From Cardiobacterium hominis (lineage in GTDB: Bacteria > Pseudomonadota > Gammaproteobacteria > Cardiobacteriales > Cardiobacteriaceae), in assembly GCF_900637305.1 (NCBI RefSeq), contig NZ_LR134365.1, positions 580,047 through 644,046 on the forward strand: DNA of 64,000 nucleotides. Reading direction: 5' to 3'. Below the pieces are notes generated by a model. It saw only the letters and a program-made list of their open reading frames with translations. It did no database searches and was not told the origin of the DNA. The position numbers and the translations under genes are program-made. Positions 17,632 to 27,929 of this stretch are shown here, piece after piece; the first letter of the stretch is position 1; each line of letters opens with the position of its first letter.

Positions 17632-18057
17632 ATGAAAACATCTCTGAAAATGACAGCGCTCTGCCTGATGACGGCACTACTGGCGACAGGCTGCGGTCGC
17701 GATACCAAACACGAACTGCTTATCTCTGACGCAATGAATTCTCCCCTGGCACAAGAAGTACTTGATCCGGGCATCAAAGTCGAATTCGCCAGCGGTGGCG
17801 GCAAAGTGCTGCGTCACGGACTGGTCAGCAACAAAAAAACCAACGCCGCCAACAAAAGCGATGAAGAAGCCTGCATCCGTGCTTTCCTCTCCGCAGTCAA
17901 ACAGTTTCAACAATCCGCGCGTGATGCCGGCGCAACCAAAGTGGTCAACCTGATTAGCTATTACAAGAAAAAACCCTTCTCCAGCACCACTCGCTACGAA
18001 TGCCATGCTGGCGGTGTGCTTGCCGGTGTAGCGCTAAAAGGCGACTTGGCACAATAA
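17632..18057 (+). CDS. Small lipoprotein, 'excinuclease ATPase subunit'-named family of unknown role
   Basis: 141 residues. The signal peptide (MKTSLKMTALCLMTALLATGC) has a lipobox Cys at about 21. The mature part has RDTKHELLISDAMNSP, NKKTNAANKSDEEAC and YECHAGGVLAGVALKG, a pattern I know from small exported proteins that databases often name excinuclease by error. No ATPase or DNA-repair motif exists here. Three cysteines remain in the mature chain, so a disulfide is possible. ATG 17632 has AAGGAA 6 bp upstream. speB begins 4 bp after its stop. Confidence 0.75.
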   Translation: MKTSLKMTALCLMTALLATGCGRDTKHELLISDAMNSPLAQEVLDPGIKVEFASGGGKVLRHGLVSNKKTNAANKSDEEACIRAFLSAVKQFQQSARDAGATKVVNLISYYKKKPFSSTTRYECHAGGVLAGVALKGDLAQ

Positions 18058-18060
18058 ACC

Positions 18061-18939
18061 ATGACCCAGCGAATTTTCCTCGGCTCGGAAATCCAACAGC
18101 CAGCACCCGGCGGGGCGCGTTTCCACATCATTCCCGTGCCATACGAAAAAACCGTCAGCTATGGCGGCGGTACCGTTGAAGGCCCGGCGGCGATTATCGA
18201 AGCCTCCGACCAGCTCGAAACCTATGACCAGCTGGGCGGCGAACCTTGTCGCGCGGGCATCTATACCCATGCGGCAATTGATTGTCGTGGCGAAGCGGGC
18301 GACGTGCTGCTACGCATCCGCGAGCGTGTACGCGAAGTTGCCGCACAAGGCAATCTGCCGTTTGTCCTCGGTGGCGAACACACCGTCAGCTATGGCGCGG
18401 TGATGGGCGTGGCCGATGCCTACCCCGGCGAGCGTATCGGTGTGGTGCAATTCGATGCGCACGCCGACCTGCGCGAAAACTACGAAGGCAGCATCTGGAG
18501 CCATGCCTGCGTGATGAAACGGCTGGTTGATGAAGGCGTAGCACTGTTCCAAGTTGGTGTGCGCGCAATGAGCCTGGACGAACAGGCGGTACGCGACGAA
18601 TTTCCGGCGCAAATCACCGCTTACGATGCCCGTGACATCTGCCGTCCGCCGCTGCACGACCTCAGCCTGCCACCGCATTTCCCAGAAAAAATCTACATTA
18701 CCGTGGATATTGATGGGCTGGACGCTGCGCTTATGCCGGCCACCGGCACACCAGTCCCGGGAGGCCTCGGTTGGTGGCAATTACTGGATTTGCTGACTTC
18801 CATCGCGCGACAGCGGCAGGTGGTCGGTATGGACCTGGTTGAATTCGCGCCGATTCGTGGCTTGCACGTTTACGACTTCACTGCGGCCGATCTTGCCTAC
18901 AAAATGATGGGCATCGTTGAACGCGCCAACCGGGGATAA
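18061..18939 (+). CDS. speB: Agmatinase SpeB
   Basis: 292-residue ureohydrolase that converts agmatine to putrescine and urea. The binuclear manganese ligands are visible: His in GGEHTVSYG, the DAHAD motif in QFDAHADLRE and the DIDGLDAA motif. SIWSHACVMKR and PVPGGLGWWQ fit the agmatinase branch of the arginase family. No arginine decarboxylase gene is in the window. It may share the promoter of the small lipoprotein gene 4 bp upstream. Confidence 0.92.
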   Translation: MTQRIFLGSEIQQPAPGGARFHIIPVPYEKTVSYGGGTVEGPAAIIEASDQLETYDQLGGEPCRAGIYTHAAIDCRGEAGDVLLRIRERVREVAAQGNLPFVLGGEHTVSYGAVMGVADAYPGERIGVVQFDAHADLRENYEGSIWSHACVMKRLVDEGVALFQVGVRAMSLDEQAVRDEFPAQITAYDARDICRPPLHDLSLPPHFPEKIYITVDIDGLDAALMPATGTPVPGGLGWWQLLDLLTSIARQRQVVGMDLVEFAPIRGLHVYDFTAADLAYKMMGIVERANRG

Positions 18940-18996
18940 AAAACGGGCGGAAGGAAACTCTGCCCGACTTGTTATTTGCCAAGAAAGGACTAAAAC

Positions 18997-19530
18997 ATGA
19001 TACACATATTGATTTTGATCGCTTTGGGATTGGCGACTTATTTATTTCACAATTATCAGTCGTTTCATGAGGCTTATCTTCGCCCATGGGTAGTAGAGCA
19101 GGTGAATTTTAACCGCGAGGCTAACCCGCAAGCACTTTGTGATTTATTGGCAGAAGATGTAGTTGTTGTCATTAAGGATCAATATACGCGCTATAAATAT
19201 GATATTAACGGCGGAAAGTCTGCGGCCTGTACTTATTTCTTAGAATCAGCAATGCATTTTAAGAAACCCCAAAAAAGCCAGAATGGATACATACAAGACA
19301 AACTTGAAAATTACTCCGTAGATCATGCTGATCTCTTCAAAGATTATGCCGATGTGACTTTTTCAACTAATGTCAACGGCTCAGTCCCAGATTTGATAAG
19401 TAAAGGGGGCGATATTCTGATTGGTAAGACAACCACAAAAATAACAGTAAAGATTCCTCTTTTTAAAGAAGCGAAAATTACTTACTATGAATTTGATCGC
19501 AAGCTGACACAAAAATTAGATAATAATTAA
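18997..19530 (+). CDS. AT-rich hypothetical membrane-anchored protein
   Basis: 177 residues with one N-terminal hydrophobic helix (IHILILIALGLATYLF) and a hydrophilic remainder with three cysteines. A ribosome-binding site (AAAGGA) lies 8 bp before ATG 18997. Composition is far more AT-rich than the surrounding genes, with frequent A/T third positions, which points to recent transfer. I do not recognise the family. It is probably periplasmic and inner-membrane-tethered (inference). Confidence 0.7.
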   Translation: MIHILILIALGLATYLFHNYQSFHEAYLRPWVVEQVNFNREANPQALCDLLAEDVVVVIKDQYTRYKYDINGGKSAACTYFLESAMHFKKPQKSQNGYIQDKLENYSVDHADLFKDYADVTFSTNVNGSVPDLISKGGDILIGKTTTKITVKIPLFKEAKITYYEFDRKLTQKLDNN

Positions 19531-19538
19531 ATGTGGTG

Positions 19539-20615
19539 CTAAACAAGCAATTTATATATCTGTACCCTCCGTATCGCCTCACCCAATTCCGCGCCGCGAT
19601 ACTGTGCGGTTAATTCCTCTAATGACAACGCCCGCACCCGTTCGCGGGCGTTTTTAATTTCCGCATATAGTGCTACATCCAGCTGCATCAACTGCGCTAA
19701 CGTCAGGACATCACCTTCGGCGCGCAGGCTGCCGCTCGCTTTTAGCAGCATCCAGCGCGTTTCGCCGTCCAGCTCGTGCCAGCGGCGAATGGCGTTGCCA
19801 TAATCTGCGGCCAGTTGCAGCCAATAACGATAGCGCTTTGGTAGCGGCAACGCCTTCTGCAACGCAGTACGTGCGGCGGCGCAATCTTCTCCTTGCAACC
19901 ATATTGCGAGGCGGTGTTCAGCGCTGCTCTCTATCGCCAGCACCGCTTGCAAGCGCGCGTTCATCGCAGAAAGCTGCGCATCACTCGCGTCAAATCCCAA
20001 CACATTGAGCGCCCCGACCGCCTGCAATCCGCTGAAAAATGCCTGTGGTGCGGGTGATGCCAGCGCTTTCTCGCATTCCGCCCAGATGCGCTCCGCGCTC
20101 AAATGCTGCAATTCACCCGCGGCGACCATTGCGCGGCACAGCGCCAGCGTTTCCGCTGCAATGCTAAAACCAAGCGGGGCGAAGCGCGCGTAAAAGCGCA
20201 TCAGCCGCAGCACGCGCAGTGGGTCTTCGGCGAAAGCGGGCGAGACGTGGCGCAACACCCGCGCCTGCACATCGGCCTGACCGCCGTAAGGGTCAACCAG
20301 CCGTCCGTCGGCCGCCTGCGCCATCGCGTTGATGGTCAAATCGCGGCGCAACAAATCCGCTTCCAGCGACACCTCCGGCGCAAAATCGAAGGCGAAGGCC
20401 TGATGCCCGCGCCCGGTCTTGCGCTCCTGCCGTGCCAATGCATATTCCTCGCCCGATTGTGGATGCAAAAACACCGGAAAATCCTTGCCGACCTGACGGA
20501 AACCCTGCGCCAGCATTTCTTCCGCCGTTGCGCCGACCACGACCCAATCGCGGTCATGCACCGGCAGGCCGAGCAAAGCATCGCGCACCGCGCCGCCGAC
20601 CAAAAAAATCTCCAT
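19539..20615 (-). CDS. cca: CCA-adding tRNA nucleotidyltransferase
   Basis: 358-residue class-II nucleotidyltransferase that adds or repairs the 3'-CCA end of tRNAs. The N-terminal [11 protein letters not shown] motif, the metal-binding DxD in [22 protein letters not shown] and [13 protein letters not shown] are all present. E. coli Cca is about 410 residues with a C-terminal HD phosphohydrolase domain; this protein ends about 50 residues earlier and no HD signature is seen, so it probably lacks the phosphatase/phosphodiesterase activities. It is divergent from nadK. Confidence 0.9.
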   Translation of the reverse strand: MEIFLVGGAVRDALLGLPVHDRDWVVVGATAEEMLAQGFRQVGKDFPVFLHPQSGEEYALARQERKTGRGHQAFAFDFAPEVSLEADLLRRDLTINAMAQAADGRLVDPYGGQADVQARVLRHVSPAFAEDPLRVLRLMRFYARFAPLGFSIAAETLALCRAMVAAGELQHLSAERIWAECEKALASPAPQAFFSGLQAVGALNVLGFDASDAQLSAMNARLQAVLAIESSAEHRLAIWLQGEDCAAARTALQKALPLPKRYRYWLQLAADYGNAIRRWHELDGETRWMLLKASGSLRAEGDVLTLAQLMQLDVALYAEIKNARERVRALSLEELTAQYRGAELGEAIRRVQIYKLLV

Positions 20616-20657
20616 CGCATTCTCCCGCAGCGAGCGCTGCCTAAAACCTAACCCCGC

Positions 20658-20663
20658 TATAAT
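20658..20663 (+). promoter_or_regulatory. Candidate -10 box for nadK-recN
   Basis: TATAAT, 28 bp before the nadK start, in the gap between the divergent cca and nadK genes. No good -35 box is seen. Confidence 0.4.
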
Positions 20664-20690
20664 AAGCGCTTTTCACCACCCCGCAACGCC

Positions 20691-21569
20691 ATGCCCCAGA
20701 CCTTCCGCCACATCGGCATCATCGGCAAACTCGGCGCCATCCGCGTGCAGGATGCCCTCGCGCGCACCGTCGCCGTCCTGGAACAACGCGGCCTGCGCTA
20801 CAGCCTCGACCCCGACACCGTGCCGCCCGAATACCAGATCGTCCCCGCCGCGCGGCCGATTAGCGCTTGGGACGACGTTGACTTGTGCATCGTCATCGGT
20901 GGCGACGGCACCTTCCTCTACGCCAGCCGCGCGCTGATTGACCGGCAAATCCCGCTGATCGGCATCCACACCGGCCGCCTCGGCTTTCTCGCCGACCTCA
21001 CCCTCGACGATCTTGCCGACCAGCTTGACCACATCCTTGCCGGCCATTACCACTGCGAACAGCGCCACACCCTGCGCGTCACCATCGAAGGCCGCGACGG
21101 CAGCAGCGAACACCTCGCCATCAACGACGCCGTCATCCGCAGCAGCAAGGCGCAAATGATCGAGCTGGACGTCTATAACCACGACCGCTACCTCAGCCAC
21201 TACCGCGCCGACGGCCTCATCATCGCCACCCCGACCGGCTCCACTGCTTACGCGCTTGCCGCCGGCGGGCCCATCATCGAGCCGAACCTGCCGGTCAGCC
21301 TCGTCGTCCCCATCTGCCCGCACACCCTCACCCAGCGCCCGGTCGTCATTGACGCCAACAGCCCCATTACCATCACCCCCGGCGCTAAAAGCAGCGGCGC
21401 ACAACTGAGCATCGACGGCCAACAACAACACCGCCTGCACCACAAAGACCGCATCACCATCCGCGCCGGCATCCCGCTGCCGGTGCTGCATCCGGAAAAC
21501 TACCACTTCCAGGATCGCCTGCGCGCCAAACTCAACTGGGGCATCGCCCCCGAAGACAGCCACGGATAA
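20691..21569 (+). CDS. nadK: NAD kinase
   Basis: 292 residues, ATP-dependent phosphorylation of NAD to NADP. The catalytic GGDGT motif is at residues 70-74 (VIGGDGTFLYASR), followed by IGIHTGRLGFLADL, LAINDAVI and the glycine-rich TPTGSTAYALAAGGPI. Homologous over the whole length. recN follows after 3 bp in the same direction, a common gammaproteobacterial order. Confidence 0.96.
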   Translation: MPQTFRHIGIIGKLGAIRVQDALARTVAVLEQRGLRYSLDPDTVPPEYQIVPAARPISAWDDVDLCIVIGGDGTFLYASRALIDRQIPLIGIHTGRLGFLADLTLDDLADQLDHILAGHYHCEQRHTLRVTIEGRDGSSEHLAINDAVIRSSKAQMIELDVYNHDRYLSHYRADGLIIATPTGSTAYALAAGGPIIEPNLPVSLVVPICPHTLTQRPVVIDANSPITITPGAKSSGAQLSIDGQQQHRLHHKDRITIRAGIPLPVLHPENYHFQDRLRAKLNWGIAPEDSHG

Positions 21570-21572
21570 ACC

Positions 21573-23264
21573 ATGCTCGAACAACTCACCATCGACCAAA
21601 TCGCCATCATCGAACACAGCGAAATCCCCTTCCGCCCCGGCTACAACGTCCTCACCGGCGAAACCGGCGCGGGCAAATCCATTCTCATCGACGCCCTCGG
21701 CCTCGTCCTCGGCGAACGCGCCGATGCCAGCAGCATCCGCCACGGCCAGGCGCGCGCCACCGTCAGTGCCACCTTCAGCGAACTGAGCAGCGCACACCAG
21801 CAGGCGCTTGCCGAAGATGGCCTCGACGACCCGGACAACCCCGGCCAAATCCACATCCGCCGCACCCTGCGCGACGGCGGCAGCAAAGCCTGGGTGAACG
21901 ACCAAAGCGTGACCGGCAGCAAACTCAAAACCCTCGCCGCCACCCTGGTAAACATCCACGGCCAGCACCACAACCAGGCGCTCTTGAAAAACGACGAACA
22001 GCGCCGCCGCCTTGACCGCTACGCCAACCACCGCGAACTGCTCACCGCCTGCGCTAACGCCTACCGCCACTGGCAACACCTCGAAAAAGAGCACGAAGCC
22101 TGGCAAAACGCGCGCACGAACGACGAAGAACGCCTCGCCCTGCTCGCCTACCAGCTCGACGAAATCGAACAAATCGCGCCCCAAGACGGCGAATTTGACG
22201 AACTCGCTGCCCGCCAAAGCCTGCTTGCCAGCGCCGACCAAATCCTCGCCAGCGGCGGCAAACTCGCCGACCAACTGCGCGACGGCGAGTACAACCTACA
22301 AAGCGCCCTGCGCCAAGCCCAGCGCGAAGCCGAACACCTCGCCGCCATCCACGACAACTACCGCGAAACCGCCGAACTGCTCGAACAAAGCGCCGTGTAC
22401 CTGAGTGAGGCCAGCGATGCGCTGGCCAAACAACTGGATAAAATTGAACACGACCCCGCAGCGCTTGCCGAAACCGAAGCGCGGATGAGTGCCCTGCACG
22501 CGCTCGCGCGCAAACACCACATCGACCCCGAACAACTGCCCGCGCACTGGCAAACCCTTGCCGCCGAACACCAGACACTCGCGCAAAAAAACCAAAGCGG
22601 CAGCGAACTCGAAGCCGCCTGCCGCGCCGCCGAAGCCGACTACCACGCCAAAGCTGCTGCACTCAGCGCCGCCCGGCAAAAAGCCGCACCGGCACTCGCC
22701 CGCGACGTCGAACAATGGATACAACAACTCGGCATGGAAAAAGCCACCTTCGCCATCGACGTCCAGCCCGCCGCCCGCCCTGCCGCGCACGGCAACGACG
22801 ACATCACCTACACCCTCTGCGCCAACCCCGGCCAGACCCTACAACCGCTCGCCAAAGTCGCCTCCGGCGGCGAACTCTCGCGCGTCAGCCTCGCCATCGA
22901 AGTCGCCTGCCTCGACGAAACGCCGACGCCGCCGCCGACCATCATCTTCGACGAAATCGACACCGGCATCGGCGGCGAAATCGCCGACACCGTCGGTCGC
23001 CTGCTGCACACCCTCGGACAAAGCCGGCAAGTGCTGTGCATCACCCACCTGCCGCAAGTCGCCGCCTACGCCGACGCGCACTACCGCATCGAAAAACACA
23101 GCGACGGCAAAGAAACCCAAACCCGCGTTACCGCGCTGGACGACGAAGCGCGCATCACCGAAATCGCGCGCATGCTCGGCAGCGCCGACAGCGACACCAG
23201 CCGCGAACACGCGCGCAGCATGCTGGCACGCAAAGCCAGCGTGAACATCGCCCGCCATGCCTGA
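21573..23264 (+). CDS. recN: DNA repair ATPase RecN
   Basis: 563-residue SMC-like protein for double-strand-break repair. Walker A GETGAGKS is at about residues 29-36. A long charged coiled-coil centre (about 150-365) interrupts the ATPase halves, and the C-terminal half has the signature KVASGGELSRVSLA, Walker B TIIFDEIDTGIGG and the CITHLPQVAAYAD switch region. Cotranscribed with nadK. I saw no convincing LexA box upstream of the pair. Confidence 0.96.
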   Translation: MLEQLTIDQIAIIEHSEIPFRPGYNVLTGETGAGKSILIDALGLVLGERADASSIRHGQARATVSATFSELSSAHQQALAEDGLDDPDNPGQIHIRRTLRDGGSKAWVNDQSVTGSKLKTLAATLVNIHGQHHNQALLKNDEQRRRLDRYANHRELLTACANAYRHWQHLEKEHEAWQNARTNDEERLALLAYQLDEIEQIAPQDGEFDELAARQSLLASADQILASGGKLADQLRDGEYNLQSALRQAQREAEHLAAIHDNYRETAELLEQSAVYLSEASDALAKQLDKIEHDPAALAETEARMSALHALARKHHIDPEQLPAHWQTLAAEHQTLAQKNQSGSELEAACRAAEADYHAKAAALSAARQKAAPALARDVEQWIQQLGMEKATFAIDVQPAARPAAHGNDDITYTLCANPGQTLQPLAKVASGGELSRVSLAIEVACLDETPTPPPTIIFDEIDTGIGGEIADTVGRLLHTLGQSRQVLCITHLPQVAAYADAHYRIEKHSDGKETQTRVTALDDEARITEIARMLGSADSDTSREHARSMLARKASVNIARHA

Positions 23265-23405
23265 AAAAACCTGCGCCAACAGCTGCAAATGACGCCCCTG
23301 TTCACCAACTCTGGCGGTTCACATGAAACCGCGCATGAGCCGCCGTGCCGCCGCCGCCCCGGCCAATAAGCTATAATGCCCGCCTCTCCAACGACAGGAA
23401 ATTCC

Positions 23406-25027
<1,622 letters not shown>

Positions 25028-25044
25028 AACGCGCGACGAACCAC

Positions 25045-25069
25045 AAACGCCACCTTCCGGTGGCGTTTT
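25045..25069 (+). terminator. Terminator after serS
   Basis: Stem AACGCCACC/GGTGGCGTT with TTCC loop and a short T-run. Confidence 0.75.
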
Positions 25070-25087
25070 CATCAAGAAAAAAGCGCG

Positions 25088-25759
25088 ATGCACCGCTTCC
25101 TCCGCCGCCTTGGCAAAACCCTCGCCGCCCTGCTTGCCGTGCTGCTTGCCTACCTGCTCGCCGCCTTTACCCTCGGCAGCATCGTTCTCACCCCCGAACG
25201 GCACGGCAGGCGCGACATCACCCTCTATCTGCTTGATAACGGCGTGCATACCGACCTCGCCCTGCCGCTTGCCAACGACACCTACGACTGGACGACGTTC
25301 ATCCGCCCTGAAGACGCCCGCGATACCGCTTTCGCCCCCGCTTACGTCGCATTCGGTTGGGGCGACCGCGCCTTCTACCTCGAAACGCCGCACTGGCGCG
25401 ACCTGAAAGCCACGACCGCCTGGAACGCCATCAGCGGACAAGGCGCGACCATCATCCATGCGACCTTCCTGCCGCCGCTGCGCGAAACCGCGCACAGCAT
25501 CGCCATTCCCGTCAGCCGCGACGAATATCAGGCGCTCGTTGCCAGCATCCGCGACAGCTTCCGCTGGAGCGACGACGGTCGCGCCATCGCTATCGGCGGC
25601 CGTGCTTACGGCGACCACGACGCCTTCTACGAAGCGCGCGGCAGCTACAGCCTGTTCACTACCTGCAACACCTGGACGAATGCGCGCCTGAAAGCCGCCG
25701 GATTAACACACGTCCTCTGGACACCCTTTTCCGGCAGCCTGATGCGCGCCTACCGCTAA
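25088..25759 (+). CDS. DUF2459 / TIGR02117-family membrane-anchored protein
   Basis: 223 residues. One N-terminal hydrophobic helix (about 10-33) follows a basic start (MHRFLRRLGK), then an exported domain. Family motifs are NGVHTDLALP, FGWGDRAFYLETP, SRDEYQALVASI and CNTWTNARLKAAGL, with the single Cys in the TTCNTW motif. The fold resembles papain-like NlpC or transglutaminase-type domains, but no activity is established. TIGR02117 members often occur near urease or wall genes; nothing of that kind is here. Confidence 0.85.
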   Translation: MHRFLRRLGKTLAALLAVLLAYLLAAFTLGSIVLTPERHGRRDITLYLLDNGVHTDLALPLANDTYDWTTFIRPEDARDTAFAPAYVAFGWGDRAFYLETPHWRDLKATTAWNAISGQGATIIHATFLPPLRETAHSIAIPVSRDEYQALVASIRDSFRWSDDGRAIAIGGRAYGDHDAFYEARGSYSLFTTCNTWTNARLKAAGLTHVLWTPFSGSLMRAYR

Positions 25760-25814
25760 GCGCCTGTTCGATCCCGCGCGCATCGCGGCTGCCACGCGAA
25801 TTCGAACAAGCGCT
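25757..25814. repeat. Small TA-ended palindromic sequence
   Basis: TAAGCGCCTGTTCGA and TCGAACAAGCGCTA are near-perfect inverted repeats around a 29-bp GC-rich centre. An isolated AGCGCTTGTTC half is also present at 306-316. It may be a tiny nonautonomous element or REP-like unit. Confidence 0.4.
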
Positions 25815-25815
25815 A

Positions 25816-25846
25816 AAAAAGCCGGATGCGAACATCCGGCTTTTTC
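25816..25846. terminator. Bidirectional terminator
   Basis: GCCGGATG/CATCCGGC stem with CGAA loop, A-run left and T-run right. It ends the DUF2459 transcript and, leftward, the split lipoprotein locus. Confidence 0.85.
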
Positions 25847-25875
25847 TTGGGAGAAATATCTGGAGAGAAAGGCGG

Positions 25876-26196
25876 TCAGCGTTGCGAGCCGCCGAACGCG
25901 CCCTGGAAGTTTTCCGTCGGGTTGGCGTAATGGCCGACAATATCCTTGGCGTTGTCGCCGTAGAATGCGCCATTGACCGTGGTGTCGTTCGTCTTGCCGG
26001 TGAATTTGTTGCCGTCAATCGTGGCATCGAGCGAGCGCGGTACGAAATTGCTTTACTCCCCCGGTTTGGTGAAATCCAGCTTCAGTTTCTTGTCGGCGAA
26101 ATTGGCATGCGCGAATAAAATGCCATTGCTGTATTCATTTTCGTCGCAATGCTGCACTGCCAGCGGCTCACCGCCTTGTATAGCCAGTTAATTGGC
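25876..26196 (-). pseudogene. C-terminal remnant of a TbpB/Slam-type surface lipoprotein
   Basis: Read leftward, the frame from about 26189 encodes HANFADKKLKLDFTKPGE, then an in-frame TAA, then SLDATIDGNKFTGKT, VNGAFYGDNAKDIVGHYA and ENFQGAFGGSQR to a TGA at 25876. The ending FYG..A..IVG.....FQGAFGG is the hallmark of the C-terminal beta-barrel of transferrin-binding-protein-B-like and other Slam-exported lipoproteins. The fragment continues, in the same frame, the N-terminal part encoded at 27214-27732. The internal stop shows decay. Confidence 0.75.
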
Positions 26197-26206
26197 ACAC
26201 TGCAGA

Positions 26207-26785
26207 TTAGGCAAATTTCTCCAAATGTGCCAGTAAATCCTTCGCGGCCTGCTCTGCGTGCGCCACCATTTTATCGTGATTGGCTCGTATCTCTTCTTCC
26301 GTGAAAAATTCCAGCGCATGAAAGGTGAACGGCGGCAGATATTCTGCGCCGATATAGTTGGCGATGATTTCAAACGGAATCAGCGTTTCAGCCAGCGTAT
26401 GGCGGATTTTGCCCGTGTGCGAATAGTCTTGCGGCGGCGTGCCGTGCGATACAGCTAAACCCAATTTGCGGCCTTTGAACGCGGTGGCGGACGAACCGAA
26501 CGCCCAGCCGTGCGTGAATACGCTGTCAAACCACTGTTTCAGCAGCGGCGGGCAGGAAAACCAATACACGGGAAACTGCAAAATCACGCTGCCGTGCGCT
26601 TCAATCAAGGCCTGCTCAGCGGCTACATCGATTTTGCCGTTAGGATAGGCAGCATAAAGTTCGTGCACGGTGTAGCGGTCCTCCTGCGCGGCAAGAGTGC
26701 GTGCCCAAGTGTGGTTCACGGTGGAGCGGGCAATATCGGGATGGGCGACGATGACAAGGGTCTTTTTCATGTGGATACCTTTCAA
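26207..26785 (-). CDS. NAD(P)H-dependent flavin oxidoreductase (KefF/MdaB/NQO-type)
   Basis: 192 residues of the flavodoxin-like quinone reductase family. MKKTLVIVAHPDIARSTVNHTWA is the FMN/FAD phosphate loop, VILQFPVYWFSCPPLLKQWFDSVFTHGWAFG is the conserved active-site stretch and GLAVSHGTPPQDY follows. It would reduce quinones or other electrophiles with two electrons. ATG 26767 (MKKTLV) is the likely start; the listed frame begins 18 bp earlier. It is the second gene of the cassette, 43-61 bp behind the regulator, with an AT-rich palindrome between them. Confidence 0.88.
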   Translation of the reverse strand: MKGIHMKKTLVIVAHPDIARSTVNHTWARTLAAQEDRYTVHELYAAYPNGKIDVAAEQALIEAHGSVILQFPVYWFSCPPLLKQWFDSVFTHGWAFGSSATAFKGRKLGLAVSHGTPPQDYSHTGKIRHTLAETLIPFEIIANYIGAEYLPPFTFHALEFFTEEEIRANHDKMVAHAEQAAKDLLAHLEKFA

Positions 26786-26812
26786 TTTATATATCTAATT
26801 TATAGATATAAT
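26786..26812. promoter_or_regulatory. AT-rich palindrome, probable regulator binding site
   Basis: TATATCTAATTTATAGATATA is an imperfect inverted repeat (ATATCTA/TATAGATAT) at about 26790-26812, just upstream of the oxidoreductase gene. A similar half-site (ATATTTAGAT) lies upstream of the regulator gene near 27170-27180. This suggests control by the neighbouring ArsR-type protein. Confidence 0.5.
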
Positions 26813-26828
26813 GGGTTAAAAAAACGGT

Positions 26829-27149
26829 TCACGGCAAAAAGTTACCGTGCAAATAAGCCAAAAATTCCGCCATGGTTTCAGGCCGGTAGAAGCAATACGT
26901 CCATTTTCCGGCACGCTCGGTGCGAATCAGCCCCGCGTCTTTCAACACAGTCAGATAGGTGGAGACAACAGATTGCGTCAGCCCCGTTTTTTCCACGATG
27001 GCATTCACGCACACACCGTCCACCACGCCCGTTTCTTCGGCGGTGGAAAGGCGTTCGGCGGCGAAATGCTGCTTAGGCATTTTCAGCCACAGCAGGATTT
27101 GCAGGCGGTGCTCGTTGGAGAGTGCTTTGAAAATGGCGTTTGCGTTCAT
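26829..27149 (-). CDS. ArsR-family transcriptional regulator
   Basis: 106 residues with a winged helix-turn-helix: FKALSNEHRLQILLWL at the N-terminus and the recognition helix in VEKTGLTQSVVSTYLTVLKDAGLI, then the wing ERAGKWTYCFYRP. An insert holding a cysteine (GVVDGVCVNAIVEK) precedes the recognition helix, so thiol or electrophile sensing is possible. It lies upstream of the quinone-reductase gene on the same strand and probably represses both. Confidence 0.88.
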   Translation of the reverse strand: MNANAIFKALSNEHRLQILLWLKMPKQHFAAERLSTAEETGVVDGVCVNAIVEKTGLTQSVVSTYLTVLKDAGLIRTERAGKWTYCFYRPETMAEFLAYLHGNFLP

Positions 27150-27213
27150 GGGAGCATGATTATACAGACATATTTAGATTTTTCAATATTTATACTTTCA
27201 GGTAACCAATCGT

Positions 27214-27732
27214 TTAAATCGGCAGGTAGATTGATAAAACCAAATTGGCGTTATTGACGTGCACGACATCGCCGACATATTCCGCCGTGCCTTGCGTTGG
27301 TATATTGGTAGTCAAATGCCCCTGATGGAAGACGATATTATTGCCCTGATAAGTGAGTGCGCCATAGCGGGCATTGGAGCCGCGCGTTAATCCGGACACG
27401 AATTTTTTGTAAGAAGTGCCGCCCAGCGTCAAATTATCGACATTGGCAAGCCGCCCCGGTTTCATGCCTTCAATGACCAATGGCAATTCGACGCCATTAA
27501 AACTCAAGATATCCATACTGGGCGCGCTATTGGAAACGGAACCGCCAAATGCGCCTTGTTTGGCATTATAGGAACTCAAATGACGATAAACATTTTTCCC
27601 CGGCTGCGGATTGGGCGAAGGAAGATTCGGCGCGGGTTTGGGATCGGGAGTGAATTTAATATCGCCATCACTGCCGCCGCAACCGGCAAGCAGCATTGCA
27701 AGGCATATTCCGCTCATTATTTTGGCTGACAT
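27214..27732 (-). pseudogene. N-terminal part of a TbpB/Slam-type surface lipoprotein, truncated by the cassette
   Basis: 172 codons remain open. The lipoprotein signal MSAKIMSGICLAMLLAGC is followed by a Pro-rich linker (PDPKPAPNLPSPNPQPGKN) and a beta-rich domain ending GTAEYVGDVVHVNNAN. The last eight codons (LVLSIYLPI and stop) come from the inserted cassette. GTAxYxGD is a common strand motif of TbpB-like and factor-H-binding-type lipoproteins. The original frame resumes at 26189. A shortened anchored protein could still be made, but the barrel part is lost. Confidence 0.75.
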
Positions 27733-27929
27733 GGCTGTCTCCTGAAGATTAAAGATAAATGGCAGGCACGCGCAAACGTGTACGTGCCATGCGTATTATT
27801 GTTTGACGGGCAATGGGTTGCGTCAAGTTTGCACAATTCATAACGCCGTAAATTTCGGGATAAATACTTTATTTGTCTGTCGTATTTTTCCGCGTTACTA
27901 AAAACGGCATTCGGCGTTCAGATTCTTGT

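Larger units (their letters stand above)
26197..27249 (-). mobile_element. Inserted regulator/oxidoreductase cassette bounded by 7-bp direct repeats
   Basis: AATTGGC occurs at 26190-26196 and 27243-27249, and the 1,053 bp between them separate two parts of one lipoprotein reading frame. The cassette holds only an ArsR-type regulator and an NAD(P)H oxidoreductase and is lower in GC than the neighbourhood. No transposase or terminal inverted repeat is visible, so the 7-bp repeats could be a target duplication or the site of a homology-assisted insertion. Confidence 0.6.

Noticed and set aside
17632..18057. 'Excinuclease ATPase subunit' as the function of the small lipoprotein
   Set aside because: No Walker motif or UvrA feature exists in 141 residues with a lipobox; the database name is misleading.
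20673..22274. 533-codon minus-strand frame opposite nadK and recN
   Set aside because: Antisense to two well-identified genes; no motif of its own.
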